DNA of 35,216 nt from Verrucomicrobiota bacterium (lineage in GTDB: Bacteria; Verrucomicrobiota; Lentisphaeria; Victivallales; UBA1829): contig JAKJHH010000017.1 of the NCBI GenBank assembly GCA_022703965.1, positions 1 through 35,216 on the forward strand. The letters run 5' to 3'. Under the pieces are notes generated by a model that saw only the letters and a list, made by a program, of their open reading frames with translations, was not told where the DNA came from and ran no database searches. Positions 21,826 through 31,300 of the stretch are shown here, one piece after another (the stretch's first letter is position 1; the number at the start of each line of letters is the position of its first letter). Position numbers and translations under genes: made by a program.

Positions 21826-24800
21826 ATGAGAAAACTCTTAACCGCGCTCTCTTTCTGCCTGCTTGCTTCAGTTCAGCTTGCAGCTCAGAATAAATCTCTG
21901 ATTGACGACTTTTCAAAAGCACCCTCAGGATGGTCTGTCTGGCAGCCCGGAGACAAAAGTTTTTCTTTCAGCAAGGATGAAAACAATAAGTTCAATGAAA
22001 AACCTTCAATGCTGATTGATATGAAAAGCGGCTCCGGCGTAATACAGCGGGCTCTGGCTGCTTCGGAGTCCTGCTCAGGCATCAGTCTTGCGCTCAAATC
22101 GGCGGATGGCAACAGCGGACACAAACTGACCATTCACCTTGTCGAAGAATCAGGTGAAATTTACTATACCGACCTTGTCGTGCCTGAGAAATGGACAGTG
22201 AGCGTACTTCCTTTTTCGTCCTTCAAACTCTGGCCCTACGGCAATGCGACAATCAAAGAAGGCAAGCTTGAGCCATCCAAGCTCAGAACTTTCAAGTTTT
22301 ATGCTGACGGAAAAAGAGGGAACGCAGTATTCAACATCGCAATGATGGAATTCATTCTGACCGATGGTGCTAAAGCGCCGGAAAAACAGGAAAATAAAAG
22401 AACGCTTATCATTGAAGACGTCGTGATGGACAATGCTCCGCCGCGCGCCTCCTTTACCGAACTTCCTGAAAGCAGTCATAACGTAACAATCAAAGACGGA
22501 TCTTTCTATCGTAACGGACAGCCTGAATTCCTCATCGGAGGATGGCAGATCGACAACGAATGTCATCCTTGGCTGATGCGTCTGCTCAAGATGGACTTTT
22601 ACCCATACAACGCCACCGAAATTTACATCCAGTACGGCCCCGTGGTAAAGGATGGAAAAATCATCGTTTCCAAAGCTCCGGCTCCATGGTACGAAGCCTG
22701 GATTTACAGAGCAGTCTCGAATGGACTCCTTTTCTGGCAGGAACACAAGGCTGAGGCAAAATACTGCGCCCTCAAAAAGGAGCTTCCCGACCTCATAGAT
22801 GCCGGACACTTTGTCTGCTATGATCCGCTTGTTCCTGAGGGACAGAAACTCTATGACACAATGTTCAAATCATGGATGCAGTACACCAGAAAGTATCCGG
22901 TTTTCTGCTACGAACTCTTTAATGAAGTCATGTATTCAAACAACAAGGAAAGCGCTATAAAAGATTTCCGTGTCCGCATGAAGGCGAAGTATAAGGACAT
23001 CAAAGTTGCCAACGCCGCATGGGGAACCGAATTCAAGAGTTTTGACGAAGTTCAGCCGCCTGGAAAAATCAGCATCGCGACAGATGCCGGACTGGGCGGC
23101 AGCGCAGCTGTTGAGCTGGAAAAACGTCAAGCCCGCATCTACAACAATCTCTGGGTCGACTGGATCAAGACTCAGGAAGAGCAGTTCGGCACGGTCATGA
23201 AGGACATGATGAAATCTATGCGGGCTCATGATCCTCGTCCCGGAATCTTGAATACGGTACAGTCTCACTCCAATCTCGCATGGGATTACGTGAATATCGG
23301 AGTCAACCCTGCAAAACTTGCCGCAGCAGTGGACTTCTACACTCACGAGGCCGGACTTGGAATTTCGCCTCAGGAACAGGAGAACGATCAGACTCAGATC
23401 AAAAGCATGCTGACTCTCGGGATGACTTGCGATGTTGTCCGCGGCGCATGCAAAGGAAAACCGGCGCTGAACGGAGAATCCCCGCTGCACGTGAACAACT
23501 CCGTCATGTCGGAAGAGCGCCTTGTCAAGAGCGACATCGGCTCCATGCAGACAGGCTGGAAGTTTTTCGACGCGACTCAGGCAAGTCCCGAAAACTGGAT
23601 GAGTCCGTCCTTTGACGACTCCTCATGGACATCCGTCAAAGTTCCTGAAATGTGGGGACGTCAGGGCTTTGCAAAATGCTCGACAGGAATTTACAGAAAA
23701 ACATTCACTCCCTCGAAGAAGGCTGAAAAGTATTATCTCAACGGCAAGGACTTCTGTGACAATGCCGAAATCTACATCAACGGACAACTCATTCACACAA
23801 CAAAACTCTGGAACGAGAAATTCTGCCTCGATATCACCAGCTACATCAAGAAGGAAAACGTGCTCGCCGCAAAAATCACGAACAAGTACTTTAAAGATGA
23901 AATGTTCTACGGAGGAATCCGAGGCTATGTCTCAGTCACCGACAGACCATCTGTGCGCAATACCACCGTTAAGCCTTCATACATCAGAACTCACATCTGG
24001 TCTCAGCTCATGCACGGAATGTCAGGTGACATGATATGCTACACCTCTACAGGATTCCAGGACGGAATAAAGATCGTGCCTCAGACAAAACAGGAGATCA
24101 GCAGTGTCGCCTCAATTGTCATGCCGCGCTCAAAAATGAAGTCCAACATTGCACTTGTCTATCCCTTCGAGACCTTCCGCTCCTTTTATCACGACTCCTA
24201 TCATGAATACCTCAAAGCGCCTCTGACAAAAGCACTAATGGATCACTATTCTGCACTGCTTTCCAACAGCGCAGATTTTGACCTCATAAGCAATCAGGAT
24301 ATCGCGGCAGGAATGGCCTCATCCTACAAAATGATCATCTGCGCTCAGAATATCAGAATATCAGCGGAAGCGCTCAAGACTCTTAACGCATATGTGAAAA
24401 ATGGGGGCATTCTGCTTTCCGAAATGGATTCGATGAGCGTCAATGACGAAACTCACTCTATTATGTCTGATGCCTTTGAATTCCAGCCTGTATCTCTCGT
24501 CAGAAAAGAAACAAGTCCAGTTTCTCTCGGTGATAGCGAATTGAGTCCAAGAAGACTGGACGAAATCAGCTATATGGAGTTCTCCGCTAAAGCGGACTCG
24601 AAAATACTCTCATCATTTACAAACGGTAAAGCGGCTGTCGTTAAAGGCAGCTACGGCAAGGGAAGCGTATACAGCCTTGCGGCACAGCTCCCCTACGATG
24701 AACTGAAAAAACTTTACTCGTCAATCATGGATGAATACAAAATCCCGACCTGCACAAGTGTCCGTAGCGAGAACGGCAGTATTCCGGATTTTGTTGAAAC

Positions 24801-25986
24801 ACGTCTTTTCAGCGATAAACAGAAACACGTGCTTGCCGCCATCAATTGGGGCATCGACGGTTCATACATCGTCAAGTTCAACAGTATTCCGGATGGTGAA
24901 TACAGCATTCGCAAAATCATCAGTAATGAACTTATAGCAAACGGAGAGGGGAGTAAAACATGGAAAGGCAGCGATCTCAGAAAAGGCATAAAGCTGCCCC
25001 TCCGCAACCTTGATCCTCTGGTATTGCTTGTTGAGGATGTAAAAAATCCGCCCCTGAAGATAAAAGGCATCTCCCCTGCCCGTTATCAGATGCTTGCCTC
25101 GCTCTGGCCCGATGAAAAGTCATCGGGAGGATTGAAAATTGCAATCACTCCTGAAATCGATGAGCTTACAAGCAATCCTCTGCCCAATTCATACATTCCG
25201 ACAACGGAAAAACTTCTTGAAAGCGCCGGATACGAGCTCGTAAAATATTCCCCCGGCCAGTCCCTCGAAGGTGTGAAAACCCTGCTCTGGACATGTCCGA
25301 ATACCAAGCTTAATGATACTCAAACTGAAATTATCAGAAAGTTCGTGGAAGACGGCGGTTCTCTCATGCTCTTCGGCAGAGGCGCTGCAAATTATCACAC
25401 CATGCTGAAGGCTGCCTCAAAACTCTGGAATACATTCGGTTTCAGCACGGATATCGGCTTCAACTATCTCTGGACAAACAGCCCCGAAGCAGGTTTCGAC
25501 TTCCTTCAGATTTCCTGTCCTGTTCAAAGCGATGATCCGGCTCTCTACGGAGTCAAAACATTCATGAGTTCTTACGCCGGATATCTGCCGATAAAAGACA
25601 AGTCGAAATTCAAAATTCTCATGACTGCTCCGGCAGGCACAAATCTGACAGGCGAAGTCCTGATGGCTGAAACAAAATACGGCCAAGGCCGAGTCATCGC
25701 GATTGCCGACTCATATTTCCTCAAGCCCCTTAATATCGAACTTGCGGACAACGCCCAGCTTCTTGTCAGTGCGGTCAACAGTCTGAGCGGAAAAGCCCCA
25801 GCCCTCCTGACCGAATCCCAGAAAAAGAACTCTCTTTTCATCAGCCGCGAAAGCCTGAGCGCCGCTGAAAAGGAAGAGGCCGAAGGCAAATATGAATTCC
25901 GCAGCCTGAAGATTCAGGGAAAAAGCAGCACTCTCATGAAACAGAGCAGCGACCGCAAAGACCCAATCGTAGACATGCAGGATTAA
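21826..25986 (+). CDS. giant secreted GH42/clan GH-A-like glycoside hydrolase
   Basis: A 1386-residue exported protein. Signal peptide about 1-20 (MRKLLTALSFCLLASVQLAA). Residues about 25-185 look like a carbohydrate-binding beta-sandwich (LIDDFSKAPSGWSVW). Residues about 215-565 are a (beta/alpha)8 barrel with acid/base candidate Glu367 (FCYELFNEVMYSN) and nucleophile candidate Glu551 (PALNGESPLH), as in GH42 beta-galactosidases and relatives. About 575-705 is a GH2-type jelly roll (SFDDSSWTSVKVPEMWG, AEIYINGQLIH). Two glutamine-amidotransferase-like flavodoxin folds follow, near 770-960 (LNAYVKNGGILLSEMDS) and 1110-1340 (FVEDGGSLMLFGRGA), of the kind GH42 enzymes use for trimerisation. It is about twice the usual GH42 length. 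Specificity is unknown. Confidence 0.82.
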   Translation: MRKLLTALSFCLLASVQLAAQNKSLIDDFSKAPSGWSVWQPGDKSFSFSKDENNKFNEKPSMLIDMKSGSGVIQRALAASESCSGISLALKSADGNSGHKLTIHLVEESGEIYYTDLVVPEKWTVSVLPFSSFKLWPYGNATIKEGKLEPSKLRTFKFYADGKRGNAVFNIAMMEFILTDGAKAPEKQENKRTLIIEDVVMDNAPPRASFTELPESSHNVTIKDGSFYRNGQPEFLIGGWQIDNECHPWLMRLLKMDFYPYNATEIYIQYGPVVKDGKIIVSKAPAPWYEAWIYRAVSNGLLFWQEHKAEAKYCALKKELPDLIDAGHFVCYDPLVPEGQKLYDTMFKSWMQYTRKYPVFCYELFNEVMYSNNKESAIKDFRVRMKAKYKDIKVANAAWGTEFKSFDEVQPPGKISIATDAGLGGSAAVELEKRQARIYNNLWVDWIKTQEEQFGTVMKDMMKSMRAHDPRPGILNTVQSHSNLAWDYVNIGVNPAKLAAAVDFYTHEAGLGISPQEQENDQTQIKSMLTLGMTCDVVRGACKGKPALNGESPLHVNNSVMSEERLVKSDIGSMQTGWKFFDATQASPENWMSPSFDDSSWTSVKVPEMWGRQGFAKCSTGIYRKTFTPSKKAEKYYLNGKDFCDNAEIYINGQLIHTTKLWNEKFCLDITSYIKKENVLAAKITNKYFKDEMFYGGIRGYVSVTDRPSVRNTTVKPSYIRTHIWSQLMHGMSGDMICYTSTGFQDGIKIVPQTKQEISSVASIVMPRSKMKSNIALVYPFETFRSFYHDSYHEYLKAPLTKALMDHYSALLSNSADFDLISNQDIAAGMASSYKMIICAQNIRISAEALKTLNAYVKNGGILLSEMDSMSVNDETHSIMSDAFEFQPVSLVRKETSPVSLGDSELSPRRLDEISYMEFSAKADSKILSSFTNGKAAVVKGSYGKGSVYSLAAQLPYDELKKLYSSIMDEYKIPTCTSVRSENGSIPDFVETRLFSDKQKHVLAAINWGIDGSYIVKFNSIPDGEYSIRKIISNELIANGEGSKTWKGSDLRKGIKLPLRNLDPLVLLVEDVKNPPLKIKGISPARYQMLASLWPDEKSSGGLKIAITPEIDELTSNPLPNSYIPTTEKLLESAGYELVKYSPGQSLEGVKTLLWTCPNTKLNDTQTEIIRKFVEDGGSLMLFGRGAANYHTMLKAASKLWNTFGFSTDIGFNYLWTNSPEAGFDFLQISCPVQSDDPALYGVKTFMSSYAGYLPIKDKSKFKILMTAPAGTNLTGEVLMAETKYGQGRVIAIADSYFLKPLNIELADNAQLLVSAVNSLSGKAPALLTESQKKNSLFISRESLSAAEKEEAEGKYEFRSLKIQGKSSTLMKQSSDRKDPIVDMQD

Positions 25987-26558
25987 TATTATCCAGAAAA
26001 AACACTCCCCTCTTGATAAAGAGTATCTCAAAAAGTTGGAAAAGTAAACGCAGTTCCTGAAAAACAATGAGGGGTGGGACACTGCGACTCGCATCGAAAA
26101 GATTGCCTCTGAGTCTTACAACTGGAAAATTCAGGAAGCCACTTAAAATTGGCTTGAGAAAAATTCCTTTCTTTGCGGCTCAAAACCATGACTCTGCAAG
26201 TCACTGCTTAACAAAGCCAAGCAATGGCACACAAGGTCGTGACACTTGCCGCAAGACAGACTTTTATTCCAAGATCTACAATTTTAAGAGGATCCCTTCA
26301 TTATAAATTCCTGCAAAGTCTTTGTTGTCAATGTAAGAAAGGAACTCGCCGCGGACATACTGCTTACGACAGTTCCGACAGACAAGCAAAGGCACACTTA
26401 GAATACAGTATAAAAACAGTATTTAAAGATTTTTTGAGCTTAAAATCCGCCTATTGACTTCAATATTCGCAAAAAACTCTTGTTCCTCATCGCCCTGCAA
26501 GTTATAATTAGAACTAGAGCAGATACAAGTTTAAGAGCACAGTAAAGAAGCTCGGAAA
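25987..26558. other. 572-bp gene-free region, possible gene remnant
   Basis: No intact gene is convincing. At 26015-26145 a frame broken by a TAA reads DKEYLKKLEK, stop, TQFLKNNEGWDTATRIEK and continues IASESYNWKIQEAT before another stop. The amphipathic composition looks protein-like, vaguely homeodomain-like, so it may be the remnant of a decayed DNA-binding gene. A short hairpin AAGCCA-N8-TGGCTT follows near 26136-26156. The last part holds the promoter of the module 3 operon (26480-26508). Confidence 0.4.
26480..26508 (+). promoter_or_regulatory. promoter of the module 3 operon
   Basis: TTGTTC (26480-26485), 17-bp spacer, TATAAT (26503-26508). The predicted start near 26515 gives a leader of about 44 nt before the ATG at 26559, longer than in modules 1 and 2. 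Confidence 0.5.
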
Positions 26559-27674
26559 ATGATAAACCTGAAACGAAAAGTCCAATATATTGAAGTGGCC
26601 GACAAGATACGCGGCTGGATAAATTCCGGAAAATGCAAACCCGGAGCAGCGATCATGTCATGCAGGAAACTCGCCAGAACTTATAATGTCTCAATCAAAA
26701 CCGTCCGCAACGCGATCAAGTTGCTTGTCGACGAAAATCTGCTTCATCCGATACAGGGCGGAGGCACTTATGTCCGCGATGTCTCGATAGTTGAACGGCG
26801 TCTGAACATTGGCTGCGCCATATCCGCCCTGTGGGAACGTCCGGCTACAACGGAATACACCCAGAGGTTGCGCTATTCGACCCTGACCGCGGCTGACTAT
26901 CTGACTGCTAATAACTGCAACATCCGCCACATCCCCGGAATAGTTATTCACAGAAATGCGGAACTTCAAGAATACATCGGAGATCTGGACGGCTTGCTGA
27001 TCTCCGCTCTGGACGTGGATATTAATCAATGCAAAGAGCCCCCCAGACTGTCGATCCCCACGGTAATATTCATGGGAGAATTTGAATCCTCACTGCCAAT
27101 GAGCCAAGTGATTCCCGAGCATCTTTCTGCAATGCGCAAGGCGTTCGCCCAGCTCCGCGTCCATGACTTCACGCGAATTGTGGTGGTTTACAATAACTGT
27201 CCAAATCATCTTGCAAGACGCGATGCCTTCACCGCCTGCGCGCTGGAAACCGATATGACAAGAACGGAAATCACAGATCTTGAATCCCCACTCGGAGAAG
27301 CCTACAACAGCGGACTTAAAATTGCAGCAATGTCTCCGGGAACTTTAGTCTGCTGCACCAGTGCCACTCTGGCAATCCCAATTTACAACGCACTGGGAGA
27401 CCGCCACATGAAAATCGGCGTGGACTTCGACATGATCTGTTATGATTCGCTCGACTCAATGCAGACCCGCCACGGCTCCTCAAGCCAGATCACCACCATC
27501 GACTACTCCCACTCCAGGGCATCGCTGCTGGCCGCCGAAATGCTCGTCAAGGAGATTCGTGAAAAAACAGATTTCCGCCAGATTATAAAACTGCCCACGG
27601 AGCTGACAATCGGCAGCGCCGCAAAACAGAGAATAAAAGAAAGCATTGACAAAACAAGGAAAGCAGTATCATGA
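26559..27674 (+). CDS. GntR-type winged-helix regulator with LacI-like sensor domain (module 3)
   Basis: A 371-residue one-component regulator heading the third triad. The N-terminal 75 residues form a GntR winged helix ([46 protein letters not shown]). The rest is a diverged LacI/PBP1-like sensor ([71 protein letters not shown]). Its stop overlaps the pseudopilin start by 4 bp (ATGA), exactly as in module 1, so regulator and pseudopilin are translationally coupled. The ribosome site is weak. Sequence divergence from the other two regulators suggests a different sugar signal. Confidence 0.88.
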   Translation: MINLKRKVQYIEVADKIRGWINSGKCKPGAAIMSCRKLARTYNVSIKTVRNAIKLLVDENLLHPIQGGGTYVRDVSIVERRLNIGCAISALWERPATTEYTQRLRYSTLTAADYLTANNCNIRHIPGIVIHRNAELQEYIGDLDGLLISALDVDINQCKEPPRLSIPTVIFMGEFESSLPMSQVIPEHLSAMRKAFAQLRVHDFTRIVVVYNNCPNHLARRDAFTACALETDMTRTEITDLESPLGEAYNSGLKIAAMSPGTLVCCTSATLAIPIYNALGDRHMKIGVDFDMICYDSLDSMQTRHGSSSQITTIDYSHSRASLLAAEMLVKEIREKTDFRQIIKLPTELTIGSAAKQRIKESIDKTRKAVS

Positions 27675-28330
27675 ACATCCATTCCAGGCGTTTTACGCTC
27701 ATCGAACTCCTTGTGGTGATAGCGATCATCGCTATTCTGGCCAGCATGCTCCTGCCCACATTAGGCAAAGCGCGGGAACGGGCAAAAACCATCAATTGCA
27801 TAAGTAATGAAAAGCAGATAGGCAGCGCTTTTATGATGTATGCCAATGATTGGGATGGCTATATGCTTGATCCGCTGAACTTTAGTTGGAAATGGCTAAG
27901 TTACGAACAACTGGGAACCTATTTAGGCTATGATAAAGCTCCGCAAAACTGGTATTTCAAATATCATCAGACGACTTTCTGTCCTGCATTGCGCCCGGAA
28001 ACACTGAGTCAATGCAGACCAGGATACTCGGCATCCGCAGAGATACTTGCGGCGGATATCGGATTTCCGCATGCCGGAGCTTTGAAGCTGCATATAATCA
28101 AACGTCCCAGTGAGATTGCCCTGGCTGCGTGCGGCGATGGAAACAACGTACAATTTAACCGTTATCACTTCAGGATTGGGGGGTTTGGCTGGAAAAATCA
28201 TGGAGATTACCGGTCGAATTTAATTTACGCCGATGGCAGTGCCAGAACCTTTAGTTTCAGACCGAACTTTGCTCAGACTAATTTTCTTAACGAATACGCA
28301 ATCAGCCCCATGATTATTTCGTATAATTAG
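27671..28330 (+). CDS. prepilin-type pseudopilin with C-terminal H-X10-DG motif (module 3)
   Basis: A 219-residue pilin-like protein. The short leader MNIHSRR precedes [14 protein letters not shown] and the [18 protein letters not shown] block. The C-terminal motif is His177, ten residues, then DG (NLIYADGSA), the form closest to the named H-X9-DG family. Arg replaces the classical Gly before the cleavage-site Phe. It overlaps the regulator by 4 bp and is followed after 32 bp by the 1320-aa hydrolase gene. The middle of the protein differs from the module 1 and 2 pseudopilins in length and sequence, as expected if each is matched to its own partner. Confidence 0.9.
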   Translation: MNIHSRRFTLIELLVVIAIIAILASMLLPTLGKARERAKTINCISNEKQIGSAFMMYANDWDGYMLDPLNFSWKWLSYEQLGTYLGYDKAPQNWYFKYHQTTFCPALRPETLSQCRPGYSASAEILAADIGFPHAGALKLHIIKRPSEIALAACGDGNNVQFNRYHFRIGGFGWKNHGDYRSNLIYADGSARTFSFRPNFAQTNFLNEYAISPMIISYN

Positions 28331-28362
28331 CAATAACCGCGACAAAGGAAAGCAAGACTAAC

Positions 28363-31300
28363 ATGACTTACAACTGCAATTCAGCAAAGACCTTTCTCTG
28401 TATTCTGAGCTTGTTGCTTGCCACGGCACTCTGCGCCGCAACGCCACAGTTCAAGTACGACAATAACTTCACTCCCGGCTCCGACAATCCCGGAATCATG
28501 GATATCCAAGTTCGCAAAAACAAACTCTATGGACAGGTCTCAATGACTTCTGAACTTGATCCTGGTCTATATCGCCTTAGACTGCCCTATCGCGCCCGCG
28601 GCGACTGGGAAGCTCAGTTCTCTGCCAATCTGGTATACTCTGATCAGGTTGGGGGAAACATAAGCCTATGGCAGAATTTTTCCATTTCAGAAGCATGGAG
28701 CAATCTTGACATTGTCTTCAAAATGGAACGCAAGAATGCCCCAATATTGATATTTAATAGAAATGCAGAGATGGGTAATATGCAGTTATTGCAAGTCAAA
28801 GATCCGATAATCACCCCTCTGGCATTTGCCCCTGGTGAAAACTGGTTCGGCAATGATGGCAGCTTACATGGCGAAGAGGGATGTCTACCTTCTGGCTGGA
28901 CGCACTATCATAACATGAGCCCTGAAAGCAACGGGATGAGCTCCAATCAAGGCTACGGAGGCTCTAATCAAGTTCTGAAGCTTTCCGCCGCAGGAGATAA
29001 ACATTCATGCCTATCTTCAATTCAATTTCCATTTCCGGATAAAGGTGAACTGGAGTTCAGTGTATGGGCTAAATCAGCCGTCGACAGTCCAGCTCTGATG
29101 ACCGTATTCATGCTTGGCGATTCCTACAAATGGAGCGTCAGTCAGCGTTTCTACTTGGATTCCAACTGGCGGCAGTACACTGTTCGCCGCCCCATTCCTG
29201 ATAAAATAGAGAAAACTCCTTTCTTCTGGTGTCGTATGGATATTTCACCAGGCAGTCAGGCTTTGGTAGGAAAAGTGGATTTGCGAATTGTCCCCATAGA
29301 AAAACAAGCTCAGGTAAATCTCACTGGTAACATTGTCCCGAACCCTGCCTTTGACTTGGGATTTTGGGGATGGAATCAATATTGGCACACCGCCTCAAAC
29401 ATGACTAACTCCATCAGTCGTCCAGAACCAACACTAATATCGAACGGTAAAAGCAACGCGGCAAGACTTCTTGAGCCCATGTCTTTGACCAGCAGAACAT
29501 TTCCGGTTGAAAGCGGCAAAAAATACACGGTATCAGCATGGATGAAAAATGCCGAGTCGGGCAAGAACGCCAAATGCACCCTGCTTATGATCGATTCAAA
29601 ATGGCGCAATAAATCTCAAACTTTCAATCTAAGTGATGAATGGAAACGTTATTCCTTCTCCTTCGTCTGGGATGGGGTTTCCCGACGCGGCGTAGCGTAT
29701 ATGCGCCTCGACCCCCGCGATAATCCAGTATTGATCGATAAGGTGCAGATCGAAGCCGGAGAAGCCGGGGATTTCTCCCTCCAGCCAGTTCAGCTTGGCC
29801 TGACGCCGGAAAACGGCTATGCCAATAATATTTTCACTCTTGGCGAACAGAAATCCGCAATGAATATTAAAGTCATCTGCGCCGCCGGTCTTACTGGATT
29901 GATTAAAGTTGCGGCATCAGTACGGGATGCATGGGGCAATGAAGTCAATTCCTGTGAATTTAAATTTGATGCCGTTCCAGAAATAAAAGAACTTCCTTTT
30001 GATATTCAGCAAAATAAGAGACGCGGTGTTTTTCATGTCCTCCTCACGGCATTTGACGACAAAGGCAAGATTCTGGGACAGGGCGAAGGACGTTATGCTG
30101 TATGTCGCGATCTCAGCAACATGGAACTGCCTCATAACCCCGTGGCGGGACATCATGAGATGATGATATTCTCTGAACCTTACATAGACAATTTCATGCC
30201 GATTCTGAAAACTTATGTACCTATAAATGATTTTAACCGATGCTTTTTCACAATTCAGCCTGAAATGCTTAAAAATCCTGCCGTCATACAAAATCACAAG
30301 GAGCTGTTCGCGCACTGGAACTGGAATTCGGCAGTGAAAAATATTATGGTCATGGGATTGCCTGACGCTGAAAAACATCCATGGGTTACCGAGCTGCTTG
30401 CCGCGCAAGGAGAAATTCCCTCTGCGGTAATGGAAAAATATCTTGAATACGTAGACCAGACCGTCAGAAACTACAAAAGCATTGTCGACGGGTGGGAATT
30501 GCTTAATGAGCCTCATCTGTGGCGCGTCAAAAACGGTCCTGAACAGGGAAAACAGACAATGCCCCCGGAAAAAACCGCAGCATTATATCGCATGGCTTAT
30601 CCGCTTATTAAAAAGATCGATCCTTCTATTCTGGTCGCCGGTCCATGCGCTGGAAAAGAGCTGGCCTGGTCTGAAGATTTTATGAAAGCCGGAGCAGCCA
30701 GGAGCTTTGATGTCTTCACATTTCACGGCTATTGTGATTCCCCGGATAATAACGACACCTACGGCCGCATTATGACCTTTAAGACTCTGCTCGAACGCTA
30801 CGGCAGGCAGAATGTAAAAATATGGAATACGGAACAGTACTTTTCTCCACGAATTCCATGGCAGAGACAGCACGAAGAAGAATATTACAGGCACTATTTC
30901 CGCGATCGCGAACTTGATGCCGCGGCAGTTATGGTCAGCAATCTCATACATCACGCCGCGGCTGACTCCAGAGTGGCAATGTTCGCGTTCACTTCAACCG
31001 TCATTGACGGTATCGGCAGCGATCTTTTGCCATTCGACGCATTTGGCGCAATCAACGCAACAATCGAATTTCTTGGCAACGCCGGAACCGGACATCCTCT
31101 GGAACTCGGTTCTGCATTGAAATCCTTTATCTTTCCCAATGCAAAAGGTGGGGTGCTCGTCACCTTGCATGCAGTAAGTGATGAGGCAACGGGACAGATG
31201 GCCGCAATCAAAGGAGTAAAAGCCTTTGACATGATGGGAAACCTACTGACCGGCGATAAAATACCAGTGAGCAATACTCCGGTATATTTGCGTTTTCCCT

